Assembly (NCBI RefSeq): GCF_014649495.1
Contig: NZ_BMTD01000001.1
Coordinates: 124,001-188,000, forward strand
Direction: 5' to 3'
Origin: Streptomyces filipinensis
GTDB taxonomy: Bacteria > Actinomycetota > Actinomycetes > Streptomycetales > Streptomycetaceae
Length of the DNA stretch: 64,000 nt
Below are positions 16,756-24,598 of the stretch, in pieces. Both the position numbers and the translations under genes were made by a program. The notes below the pieces were generated by a model that had not been told where the DNA came from, made no database searches, and saw only the letters and a list, made by a program, of their open reading frames with translations. Position 1 is the stretch's first letter; each line of letters starts with the position of its first letter.

Positions 16756-19700
16756 ATGAGCGACGAGCCGCAGCCGCAGCAGCCGAACGAAGGCGTGCCG
16801 CCGAAAAAGCCGCTGCCGGCTGAAGGGCCCGGTGACCCGGGGGGCCGCGACGCGCCGGCCACCGGCACGGTCAGGGGGACCGGCAGGCCGACACCGCCCG
16901 AGCAGCCCGGCGCACCGGCACGGCCCGAGGGGGCCGCCGACGACCGGAGGCCCGGGGACGGCCGTACGGGTGACGGGGCGGTGCCGGTCACGGCGGACCG
17001 TTCTGCCCAGGAGCGGACGGCCTCCATGGCCCGAGCCCGCCAGGCGGCCCGAGGCGGCCGCACGGACGAGCCGACGCCCGCACCGGGTTCCGACGGGGCC
17101 CGGGCGTCCGCCACGGCCCCCGCCGGGGCGTCCACGCCGCGTCCCGCCACCGGCGCACCGACGCCCCGCGAGAACACCGGCTCCGACGCCCCAGCACCTC
17201 GCGGCGACTCGGACTCGGACGGGGCTTCGGCGGCTCGCGGCGGTTCGGGCTCTGGTGATGGCCGCGCGGCTCGCGAGGGTTCGGCTTCCGGTGGCGGTCG
17301 GGGGCCCCGCGGGGGCTCTGATTCCGGTGGGGCTTCGGCGTCCGACGCGGCCCCCGGCGGGGCTGCCGGCGTGCCGGGGGCTCGCGGGGGCTCCGTGGCC
17401 GGTGAGAGGCCGGGAGCCGGTGGGTCCACGGCGTCCCAGGGCTCACAGGCCTCCCAGGCGTCTGAGGCGGCGGACGACGCCGGCGCGGCCGGCCGGCCGC
17501 GTGGTGGTTCTGCGCCGCAGGCCGCGGGGTCCGGGGACAACTCCGGGCCGGCGCAGTCGGCCGAGAGCACCCAGGTGCTCCGGCGGGTCACCCCGCCCCG
17601 GGGATCGCAGGAGAACCAGTCCGGCGAGACGGCCGACGCGGCCCAGGGCCCCGGTGAGACGCGGGCGCCCGAGACCACCCAGGTCCTGCGGCGCGTCGGC
17701 GCGCCCCGAGCGGCCGAGCCCGGCGACCCCGCCAAGACGGCGGCCGCCTCTCCGGCCGACGCGGCGAACCCCACGGGCCGCACGTCCCGGGCGACCGGAG
17801 CGAGCGCCCCCGGCCGCCCCCCTCGTACGAACCGTGCCGCCGGTGCGGCCGGTGCCGCGGCCGGTGCCGCGGGCGCCGCCGCCGGGCAGGCCGCCCAGGC
17901 GGGCCCCGCGGGCGCGCTCGGTGCGGTCGGAGCAGCCACCGGCGGCCCCCGCACCGGGCGTACGGGCACCACCAGCGCCCCCGACCGCGACACCACCGTC
18001 CTCGCCGCCACCCCCGGTGACGCTCAGCCCCCTGGAGGGGACGGCGACGACAAGGGGAAGGGGAAGACGAAGAAGCCCAAGCGGCCCAAGCGGACCGGCT
18101 GGCGGCGGATCATCCCGACCTGGCGCATGGTGCTCGGCACGTTCATCATCGGCATCCTCCTGCTCGTCGGCCTCTTCTTCCTCGGCTACTCCCTGGTCAA
18201 GATCCCGCCGGCCAACGCCCTCGCCACCAAGCAGGCCAACGTCTACCTCTACGCCGACGGCTCCCAGATCGCCCGCGACACACGCGACAGCCAGGTCAAC
18301 CGGGAGAGCGTCAGCCTCGCCGAGGTCTCCAAGGACGCCCAGCACGCCGTGCTGGCCGCCGAGGACCGAGACTTCTACACCGAGTCGGCCGTCGACCCCA
18401 AGGCGATGCTCCGCGCCGGCTGGAACACCGCCACCGGCAAGGGCAAGCAGTCCGGCTCGACGATCACTCAGCAGTACGTGAAGAACTACTACCTGGGCCA
18501 GGAGCAGACGCTCACCCGCAAGGCCAAGGAGTTCTTCATCTCGATCAAGCTGGACCGCACCAAGTCCAAGGACCAGATCCTGGAGGGCTACCTCAACACC
18601 AGCTACTTCGGCCGCAGCGCCTACGGCATCCAGGCCGCCGCCCAGGCGTACTACGGCCGCGACGCCGCCGGCCTCGACCCGGCCCGCGCCGCCTACCTCG
18701 CCGCGCTCGTCAACGCGCCCAGCGAGTACGACGTCGTGGCCCACCCCGAGAACAAGGCCGCGGCCCTCGCCCGCTGGAACTACGTCCTGGACGGCATGGT
18801 CAAGAAGGGCTGGCTCAGCGAGTCCAAGCGCGCCGGCATGAAGTTCCCCATGCCGAAGGAGCAGACGGTCTCCACCGGCCTGACCGGCCAGCGCGGCTAC
18901 CTCGTGGAGGCGGTCAAGCACTACCTGACCACCAACAACATCCTCACCGAGGACCAGCTCGCCGCCGGCGGCTACCGCATCACCACCACGATCCAGAAGA
19001 CCAAGCAGAACGCCTTCGTCAAGGCGGTGAACGACCAGCTGATCTCCAAGCTGGACAAGAAGAACGTGACGGCCGACAAGTACGTCCGCGCGGGCGGCGC
19101 CTCCGTCGACCCGAAGACCGGCGAGGTCGTCGCGATGTACGGCGGCATCGACTACGTGAAGCAGTACACCAACGGCGCGACCCGCGGTGACTTCCAGGTC
19201 GGCTCGACGTTCAAGCCGTTCGTGTTCACCTCGGCGGTGCAGAACGGCTCGACCACCCAGGACGGGCGCACCATCACCCCGAACACCATGTACGACGGCA
19301 CCAACGAGCGCCCCGTACAGGGCTGGAGCGGCGGCACCTACGCCCCGCAGAACGAGGACCAGAAGTCGTACGGCCAGATCACCGTCACCAAGGCGACGGA
19401 CCTGTCCGTGAACGCCGTCTACGCGCAGATGGCCGTCGACGTCGGCCCCAGCAAGGTCAAGCAGACCGCCGTCGACCTGGGCGTCCCCTCCGGCACCCCG
19501 GACCTGCAGCCGTACCCGTCGATCGCCCTCGGAACCGCCACCGCCAGCGTGCTGGACATGGCGGAGTCGTACGCGACGCTCGCCAACCACGGCAAGCACG
19601 GCACGTACACCTTGGTCGAGAAGCTCACCAAGAACGGCTCGGACGTGGTCAAGCTGCCCGAGCGGTCGGTCAAGCAGGCCGTCAGCCGGGAAGCGGCCGA

Positions 19701-20406
19701 CACCACCACGTCGATGCTGCAGAGCGTGGTCGACAACGGCACCGCCGTCGCCGCGCAGGACGCCGGCCGTCCGGCGGCCGGCAAGACCGGTACCGCGGAG
19801 AACGACACCGCCGCCTGGTTCGCCGGCTACACCCCCGACCTGGCCACCGTGGTCTCCGTCATGGGCCAGGACCCGGTGACCGCCAAGCACATGCCGCTGT
19901 ACGGCGCCCTCGGCCAGCCCCGTATGAACGGTGGCGGCCCGCCCACCCAGATCTGGGCGCAGTACACCCGTAACGCCCTCAAGGGCACTCCGGCCGGCGA
20001 CTTCGACCTGCAACTGCAGCAGGGCGCCGACCAGCCCCAGCCGCCCAGCTCCACCTCCTCCGCCCAGCCGGGCACCACCGGCGGCCAGAACGACGGCGGC
20101 ACGACCGCGACCCCGTCCGGCGGCGGCACCGCGACCCCGTCCGGCGGCGGCGCCACCGGCACCCCGACCGGCGGTGGCACCCCCACCGGCGGCACCGACA
20201 CCACCGGCGGCCCCACCACGACCGACGGCGGAGGCACCACCACCGGCGGAGACACCACGGGCGGCAACACGACCGGCGGGGACACCACCGGCGGGGACAC
20301 GACCGGCGGCGACGCCACCGGCGGAGGCCCGGACACGGGCGGCGGCACGGACGGCGGCGGTACGACCGGCACCGCCGCCGGCGCGGGAGGCGGCCCCCTC
20401 ACCTGA
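16756..20406 (+). CDS. Bifunctional penicillin-binding protein with long disordered tails
   Basis: A 1216-residue class A PBP for peptidoglycan polymerisation and cross-linking. Residues 1-440 are a Gly/Ser/Ala/Pro/Arg-rich disordered cytoplasmic region. A membrane helix spans about 458-480. The glycosyltransferase (GT51) catalytic Glu536 is in AAEDRDFY, with the GSTITQQYVKN motif after it. The transpeptidase has Ser817 (STFK), SVN and Lys1010 (KTGT). About 150 C-terminal residues are Thr/Gly/Pro repeats, probably wall-spanning. It is much longer than typical class A PBPs (about 700-800 residues). The ATG at 16756 follows ACAGGAG; a GTG at 16747 is too close. Confidence 0.93.
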   Translation: MSDEPQPQQPNEGVPPKKPLPAEGPGDPGGRDAPATGTVRGTGRPTPPEQPGAPARPEGAADDRRPGDGRTGDGAVPVTADRSAQERTASMARARQAARGGRTDEPTPAPGSDGARASATAPAGASTPRPATGAPTPRENTGSDAPAPRGDSDSDGASAARGGSGSGDGRAAREGSASGGGRGPRGGSDSGGASASDAAPGGAAGVPGARGGSVAGERPGAGGSTASQGSQASQASEAADDAGAAGRPRGGSAPQAAGSGDNSGPAQSAESTQVLRRVTPPRGSQENQSGETADAAQGPGETRAPETTQVLRRVGAPRAAEPGDPAKTAAASPADAANPTGRTSRATGASAPGRPPRTNRAAGAAGAAAGAAGAAAGQAAQAGPAGALGAVGAATGGPRTGRTGTTSAPDRDTTVLAATPGDAQPPGGDGDDKGKGKTKKPKRPKRTGWRRIIPTWRMVLGTFIIGILLLVGLFFLGYSLVKIPPANALATKQANVYLYADGSQIARDTRDSQVNRESVSLAEVSKDAQHAVLAAEDRDFYTESAVDPKAMLRAGWNTATGKGKQSGSTITQQYVKNYYLGQEQTLTRKAKEFFISIKLDRTKSKDQILEGYLNTSYFGRSAYGIQAAAQAYYGRDAAGLDPARAAYLAALVNAPSEYDVVAHPENKAAALARWNYVLDGMVKKGWLSESKRAGMKFPMPKEQTVSTGLTGQRGYLVEAVKHYLTTNNILTEDQLAAGGYRITTTIQKTKQNAFVKAVNDQLISKLDKKNVTADKYVRAGGASVDPKTGEVVAMYGGIDYVKQYTNGATRGDFQVGSTFKPFVFTSAVQNGSTTQDGRTITPNTMYDGTNERPVQGWSGGTYAPQNEDQKSYGQITVTKATDLSVNAVYAQMAVDVGPSKVKQTAVDLGVPSGTPDLQPYPSIALGTATASVLDMAESYATLANHGKHGTYTLVEKLTKNGSDVVKLPERSVKQAVSREAADTTTSMLQSVVDNGTAVAAQDAGRPAAGKTGTAENDTAAWFAGYTPDLATVVSVMGQDPVTAKHMPLYGALGQPRMNGGGPPTQIWAQYTRNALKGTPAGDFDLQLQQGADQPQPPSSTSSAQPGTTGGQNDGGTTATPSGGGTATPSGGGATGTPTGGGTPTGGTDTTGGPTTTDGGGTTTGGDTTGGNTTGGDTTGGDTTGGDATGGGPDTGGGTDGGGTTGTAAGAGGGPLT

Positions 20407-20419
20407 CGCCCCCGCCCGC

Positions 20420-20740
20420 CTAGTGACCGCTGGTCGCCTTCAGTCCCACCACGGCGACCAGCAGCAGACACACGAAGAAGATCCGGGCGGCGGTGACCGG
20501 CTCACCGAGCACCACCATGCCGAGCACCGCCGCACCGGCCGCCCCGATGCCCACCCACACGCCGTAGGCGGTACCGATGGGCAGCGACCTCGCGGCGTAC
20601 GACAACAGGAGCATGCTGGCGACGATCCCGGCACCGGTGCACACACTGGGCACCAGCCGGGTGAAACCGTCCGTGTACTTCATCCCGATCGACCAGCCGA
20701 CTTCCAGCAGTCCGGCGACGATCAGCAGAACCCAGGCCAT
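20420..20740 (-). CDS. gdx: SMR-family guanidinium exporter (Gdx/SugE-like)
   Basis: A 106-residue four-helix small multidrug resistance protein. The conserved membrane glutamate is in LLEVGWSIGMKYTDGF, near residue 13, and WVGIGAAGAAVLGMVVLGEP is the third-to-fourth helix region. Gdx/SugE proteins export guanidinium in exchange for protons as dual-topology dimers. The W-S-x-x-x-K-Y pattern and the likely guanidine-III riboswitch in its leader support this assignment over a drug-exporting EmrE-type protein. The ATG at 20740 follows GGAGG at 20748-20752. Confidence 0.88.
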   Translation of the reverse strand: MAWVLLIVAGLLEVGWSIGMKYTDGFTRLVPSVCTGAGIVASMLLLSYAARSLPIGTAYGVWVGIGAAGAAVLGMVVLGEPVTAARIFFVCLLLVAVVGLKATSGH

Positions 20741-20743
20741 GAC

Positions 20744-20825
20744 AGGCACCTCCGAGACGGATGACGACTCTCTTCCGGTGCGTCGTCTTTGCCTGCATCC
20801 CGGTACGGCGCGTCTCGTCGGGCTC
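20744..20825 (-). promoter_or_regulatory. Guanidine-III (ykkC-III) riboswitch with ribosome-site switch
   Basis: Read on the minus strand from 20822 to 20780, the RNA holds CCCGACGAG, GCGCCGUACCGGG and CAAAGACGACGC in the order of the guanidine-III class. P1 is CCCG/CGGG (perfect). The pseudoknot is GCGCCGU with ACGACGC, with one C-A mismatch. Immediately after it, GCACC (20777-20781) can pair with GGUGC of the gdx ribosome binding site GGAGGUGCC (20744-20752). Ligand-stabilised pseudoknotting could therefore free the site. The gene downstream is a guanidinium exporter, the usual target. Confidence 0.8.
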
Positions 20826-20849
20826 ACTCCCGAACATAGCAAAGGCAGC

Positions 20850-20885
20850 GCGAAGGGGGCCGGTGACCTCACCGGCCCCCTTCGC
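20850..20885 (-). terminator. Strong terminator between GroES-like gene and gdx
   Basis: A perfect 17-bp stem (20850-20866 with 20869-20885) with a 2-base gap in the loop. It ends the GroES-like transcript about 45 bases past its stop and lies just before the riboswitch. Confidence 0.9.
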
Positions 20886-20928
20886 ACTGCCGAAAAGACG
20901 GGCGGACCCGCCTAACAGGCGGACCCGC

Positions 20929-21288
20929 TCACAGGTACAGGCCCGTGGAGTCCTCCGACCCCTCGAAGCGGTCCGCGGCCACGGCGTGCAGGTCCCGCTC
21001 GCGCATGAGCACGTACGCCACGCCACGCACCTCCACCTCGGCCCGGTCCTCCGGGTCGAACAGAACCCGGTCACCCGGCTCCACGGTCCGTACGTTCTGC
21101 CCCACCGCGACGACCTCGGCCCAGGCCAGCCGCCGACCGACCGCCGCGGTGGCGGGAATCAGAATGCCGCCCCCCGACCGCCGCTCACCCTCACCGGTCT
21201 CCTGCTTGACCAGAACCCGGTCGTGCAGCATCCGGATCGGGAGCTTGTCGTGATGGGGGGTGCTGTGCTGGTTTCTGTTGGCGCTCAC
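20929..21288 (-). CDS. GroES-like (Cpn10-fold) protein
   Basis: 119 residues with a GroES-type beta-barrel: PIRMLHDRVLVKQE at the N-terminus, GGILIPATA mobile-loop-like segment, and VEPGDRVLFDPEDRAEVEV. It is longer than GroES (about 100) because of a 17-residue polar N-terminal extension and a C-terminal tail. It is not adjacent to groEL, so it is a second, specialised member. The client is unknown. It is followed by a strong terminator. Confidence 0.85.
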   Translation of the reverse strand: MSANRNQHSTPHHDKLPIRMLHDRVLVKQETGEGERRSGGGILIPATAAVGRRLAWAEVVAVGQNVRTVEPGDRVLFDPEDRAEVEVRGVAYVLMRERDLHAVAADRFEGSEDSTGLYL

Positions 21289-21331
21289 GCCTCGAACCTA
21301 CCTGTCCTCGCCCTGCCCGTACCCGCCCGGG

Positions 21332-21661
21332 TCAGTCCTTGCGCCGCCGGGAGCCCACGGTCAGCAGCCCGACCACGCCGACGGCGAGCAGCGCCACCGG
21401 CACGACCCGCTCCAGCCGCAGGTCGCCCTCCGCGTCCACGAACTGCGCCCGCACCTCGCTCACCACGCGATTGACCTGGACGTACGCCCGCCCGACCGTG
21501 TGATCGAGATGGGCGACGGCCTTGGCCTTGGCGTCCCCGACGATCGTCTTCGGATGCACCCGCACCCCGATCTCGTCGAGCGTCTCGGCCAGCACTTCGC
21601 GGCGGCGCTTGATGTCCGCCTCGATCTGCGCCGGGGTTCTGGTGTCCGACGTGTCCGCCAC
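21332..21661 (-). CDS. DUF3618 family membrane protein
   Basis: 109 residues starting at GTG 21661. The N-terminal TPAQIEADIKRRREVLAETLDEI matches the DUF3618 family, followed by a helical region and a single C-terminal membrane helix (about 85-103) ending in SRRRKD. The family is widespread in Streptomyces and has no known function. The next gene, bcp, is transcribed divergently with about 90 bases between starts. Confidence 0.85.
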   Translation of the reverse strand: MADTSDTRTPAQIEADIKRRREVLAETLDEIGVRVHPKTIVGDAKAKAVAHLDHTVGRAYVQVNRVVSEVRAQFVDAEGDLRLERVVPVALLAVGVVGLLTVGSRRRKD

Positions 21662-21754
21662 CGTACGGCCTCCGAAGTCTCCTGATGCTGTCCCGGACAG
21701 TCTGTCAGCTTCTGCTCCCGGCGCACCGCAAGGCCCCCCGGTTACCCTGGCCCG

Positions 21755-22222
21755 ATGAGCGAGCGACTCCAGCCGGGGGACGTGGCCCCCGCCTTCACCC
21801 TCCCGGACGCCGACGGCAACGAGGTGTCCCTTTCCGCCCACAAGGGCCGCAAGGTCATCGTCTACTTCTACCCGGCCGCCCTGACTCCCGGATGCACCAA
21901 GCAGGCCTGCGACTTCACGGACAACCTGGAGGTCCTGGCCTCCGCGGGCTACGACGTCATCGGGATCTCCCCGGACGCCCCGGAGAAGCTGGCGCGGTTC
22001 CGCGAGAAGGAGTCCCTGAAGGTCACGCTGCTGGCCGACCCGGAGAAGAAGGTCACCGAGGCCTACGGCGCCTACGGCGAGAAGAAGAACTACGGCAAGA
22101 CGTACATGGGCGTCATCCGCTCCACGGTCGTCGTGGACGAGGACGGCAAGGTCGAACGGGCCCTCTACAACGTCCGCGCCACGGGCCACGTGGCAAAGAT
22201 CATCAAGGACCTTGGCATCTGA
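21755..22222 (+). CDS. bcp: Thioredoxin-dependent peroxiredoxin Bcp
   Basis: A 155-residue AhpC/TSA-family peroxiredoxin. The peroxidatic Cys47 lies in LTPGCTKQAC and the resolving Cys52 five residues later, the spacing of BCP-type enzymes. It reduces hydroperoxides using thioredoxin in the cytoplasm. Length is typical. A terminator begins 12 bases after the stop. Confidence 0.95.
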   Translation: MSERLQPGDVAPAFTLPDADGNEVSLSAHKGRKVIVYFYPAALTPGCTKQACDFTDNLEVLASAGYDVIGISPDAPEKLARFREKESLKVTLLADPEKKVTEAYGAYGEKKNYGKTYMGVIRSTVVVDEDGKVERALYNVRATGHVAKIIKDLGI

Positions 22223-22234
22223 CCAACGGGTCCC

Positions 22235-22264
22235 GCTGCCCGGCCGCTAGCATGGCCGGGCAGC
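22235..22264 (+). terminator. Hairpin terminator between bcp and tRNA-Leu
   Basis: An 11-bp perfect stem GCTGCCCGGCC / GGCCGGGCAGC with an 8-base loop. It ends only 5 bases before the mature 5' end of the tRNA. Confidence 0.85.
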
Positions 22265-22269
22265 ACCGA

Positions 22270-22356
22270 GCGGCCGTGGTGGAATTGGCAGTCACGCTGG
22301 GTTTAGGTCCCAGTGGGGTAACTCCCGTGAGGGTTCGAGTCCCTCCGGCCGCACCA
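22270..22356 (+). tRNA. tRNA-Leu (anticodon TAG)
   Basis: Acceptor GCGGCCG (22270-22276) pairs with CGGCCGC (22346-22352), with discriminator A and an encoded CCA end. The anticodon stem CTGGG/CCCAG holds the loop TTTAGGT, giving TAG. A long variable arm (GGGGTAACTCCC) marks it as class II, as for leucine. The T arm GAGGG-TTCGAGT-CCCTC is intact. Confidence 0.96.
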
Positions 22357-22360
22357 GAGT

Positions 22361-22963
22361 TCAGCCGAGCAGCTCCCGCACCACCGGCACCAGCGCCCGG
22401 AACGCCTTCCCCCGGTGGCTGATCGCGTTCTTCTCGTCCGGGCTCAGCTCGGCGCACGTGCGGGTCTCGCCCTCCGGCTGGAGGACCGGGTCGTAGCCGA
22501 AGCCGTTCGTGCCCGCCGGGGCGTGCCGGAGGACGCCCCGGAGCCGGCCCTCGACCACCCTCTCCGTGCCGTCCGGCAGGGCCAGGGCGGCGGCGCAGGC
22601 GAAGTGCGCACCGCGGTGCTCCTGCGCGATGTCGGCGAGCTGGGCCAGCAGCAGGTCCAGGTTGGCCTTGTCGTCGCCGTGGCGGCCGGCCCAGCGGGCG
22701 GAGAAGATGCCGGGGGCTCCGTTCAGGACGTCGACGCACAGGCCCGAGTCGTCGGCGACCGCGGGCAGGCCGGTGGCCTGGGCGAGGGCGTGGGCCTTGA
22801 GCAGCGCGTTCTCGGCGAAGGTGACGCCTGTCTCCCTGACGTCGGGGACATCGGGGTAGGCGTCGGCGCCGATCAGCTCGTGGGGGAGACCGGCCTCGGC
22901 GAGGATCGCCCTGAGTTCGGTGATCTTTCCGGCGTTACGGGTGGCGAGGATCAAGCGGGTCAT
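22361..22963 (-). CDS. rdgB: RdgB/HAM1 non-canonical purine NTP pyrophosphatase
   Basis: A 200-residue nucleotide-pool cleaner hydrolysing dITP, ITP and XTP to monophosphates. Motifs: N-terminal LILATRNAGKITEL, ADDSGLCVDVLNGAPGIFSARW, GFGYDPVLQPEG and SHRGKAFRAL, all in family order. The start at 22963 gives the usual ~200-residue length. Its stop lies 4 bases from the 3' end of tRNA-Leu on the other strand. Confidence 0.96.
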   Translation of the reverse strand: MTRLILATRNAGKITELRAILAEAGLPHELIGADAYPDVPDVRETGVTFAENALLKAHALAQATGLPAVADDSGLCVDVLNGAPGIFSARWAGRHGDDKANLDLLLAQLADIAQEHRGAHFACAAALALPDGTERVVEGRLRGVLRHAPAGTNGFGYDPVLQPEGETRTCAELSPDEKNAISHRGKAFRALVPVVRELLG

Positions 22964-23055
22964 GCCCGCCAGTATTCCTCGCCCGCCGATCACGGATCCG
23001 TCCGGCCCGCGCCCGCTCCCGGCACGCCCGGCGGTTTTGGCCGTGCGTCCGCCGG

Positions 23056-24390
23056 CTACAGCTCCGCCTGCCCGGCGCCGCCCAGCGTGCTCAGGTCGAA
23101 GACCTCGGCCATCCTGCTGAAGCCCAGGTCGCTGGGGTGCAGATGGTCACCGGAGTCGTAGTCGGGGCGGAGGCGGTGGGGGGCGTAGGGGTCGCGGAGG
23201 GCCTTGTCGAAGTCGACGACCGCGTCGTACACCCCGCCGGCCCGGATCTGCGCGTTGACCTGCTGGCGTACCGCCTCGCGGGCCGGGGTGCAGCCGCGGT
23301 GGCCCTGGAAGGGCATCAGCGTGGCGCCGACCACCTTCAGGCCGCGGGCGTGGGCCTCGCGGACCAGGGTGCGCAGGCCGGTGAGGATGCGCTCCGGGTC
23401 GGCGAGTCCCGGGTTGCGCAGGATGTCGTTGACGCCGAGGTCGATGACGACGACCTTGACGCCCGGGTGGGAGAGCGCGTCGCGGCCGAAGCGGCCGAGG
23501 CCGCTCTGGTTCTCGGCGGGCCGGCCGAGGCCGTCGGCGAGCACCTGGTTGCCGCTGATGCCTTCGTTGACGACGCTGTAGCGCGGCAGTTGCCGGCCGC
23601 CCTCGACGGCGGTGCGCAGCCGGCCTCCGAGGATGTCCGGCCAGCGGTGGTTGGCGCCGGTGGTGGAGGTGATGCCGTCGGTGATGGAGTCGCCGAAGGC
23701 GACGACGGTGCCGTCGGCTTCGTTGCTGAGGACGTCCAGGCTCGTGAGGTAGCGCCAGTAGGGCGTCTGCCGGGTGTACGGGGCGCCGGTGGCGTCCTCG
23801 GTGCGGTCGCCGTCCGCGAGGTAGGAGATCTGCCGGGCGTGCGGGTGGTAGGTGACCGGGCCGGACGGGGTGGGGGAGAAGGTGGTGACCAGGACGTCGC
23901 TGTCGTGCGGGACGGTGAGGCGTACGGCGTCGCTGACGATCTGTCCGCCGGCGGGTATGACGACGCTGGTGGTGCCGTTGAAGGTGAGGCGGCGCATCGA
24001 CTCGGGGTCGGCCGCGGCGGTGCCGTCGCCCGCGGACAGCGCGATCGAGGCGTGGGTGAGGGTCAGCGGGGCGTGGCCGTAGAGGTTGGACAGCGTGATG
24101 CGGGCACTGGTACCGCCGGTGCCCGCGTGGACGACGTTGCGGACCGAGTGGCCCGCGAGGCCCGCCGTCTCGGTGCCGGGCTCGCCGGCGACCGGGGCGG
24201 TGGACCAGGAGCCCACCCAGGTGCCGGTGGAGGCGGGGGCGGCGGAGGAGCCGTGATGGGGGCGGCTGTCGGCGAGGGTGCCGCGCGGGGTGCCGTCGTG
24301 GGACGCCACGGTGAGGTAGATGGCGGCGGACACGGCCAGGACCAGTGCGACGATCGCACTCAGGACCGCATAACCATGACGCTTGGTCAC
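23056..24390 (-). CDS. SGNH/GDSL-family hydrolase, exported or membrane-anchored
   Basis: 444 residues from GTG 24390. One N-terminal hydrophobic helix (LSAIVALVLAVSAAIYLTVA) acts as signal or anchor. A roughly 150-residue beta-rich domain precedes the hydrolase core. Block I is VVAFGDSITDG (nucleophile Ser), block III GVNDIL and block V DHLHPSDLG (catalytic Asp/His). This order fits SGNH esterases acting on acetylated or acylated carbohydrates. The exact substrate is unknown. The gene is divergent from the DUF445 gene. Confidence 0.88.
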   Translation of the reverse strand: MTKRHGYAVLSAIVALVLAVSAAIYLTVASHDGTPRGTLADSRPHHGSSAAPASTGTWVGSWSTAPVAGEPGTETAGLAGHSVRNVVHAGTGGTSARITLSNLYGHAPLTLTHASIALSAGDGTAAADPESMRRLTFNGTTSVVIPAGGQIVSDAVRLTVPHDSDVLVTTFSPTPSGPVTYHPHARQISYLADGDRTEDATGAPYTRQTPYWRYLTSLDVLSNEADGTVVAFGDSITDGITSTTGANHRWPDILGGRLRTAVEGGRQLPRYSVVNEGISGNQVLADGLGRPAENQSGLGRFGRDALSHPGVKVVVIDLGVNDILRNPGLADPERILTGLRTLVREAHARGLKVVGATLMPFQGHRGCTPAREAVRQQVNAQIRAGGVYDAVVDFDKALRDPYAPHRLRPDYDSGDHLHPSDLGFSRMAEVFDLSTLGGAGQAEL

Positions 24391-24598
24391 GCTTGTGTTG
24401 TTCTCCTCGGGATGGGAGCCCGAGGCTCCGATCGTGATGTGCCCATGATGCGTCATGGGCCGGGGGGAGCTGTCAGGGCCCTGCCCAAACCCCCGTGCGG
24501 ACAGACGCCGGGAACTCCTGTTCCGTTCCGGGAGTCGGTCAGGAAGGGACAATTGTGTGCGGGATCACCGCATGGGTGGAGTCGAACGGGTGGAGCTG

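Noticed and set aside
20040..20400. Dense ACC-GGC repeats at the end of the PBP gene, at first sight like a repeat array
   Set aside because: They are in frame and encode the Thr/Gly-rich C-terminal tail. Spacing is irregular and there are no spacers, so it is not CRISPR or a mobile repeat.
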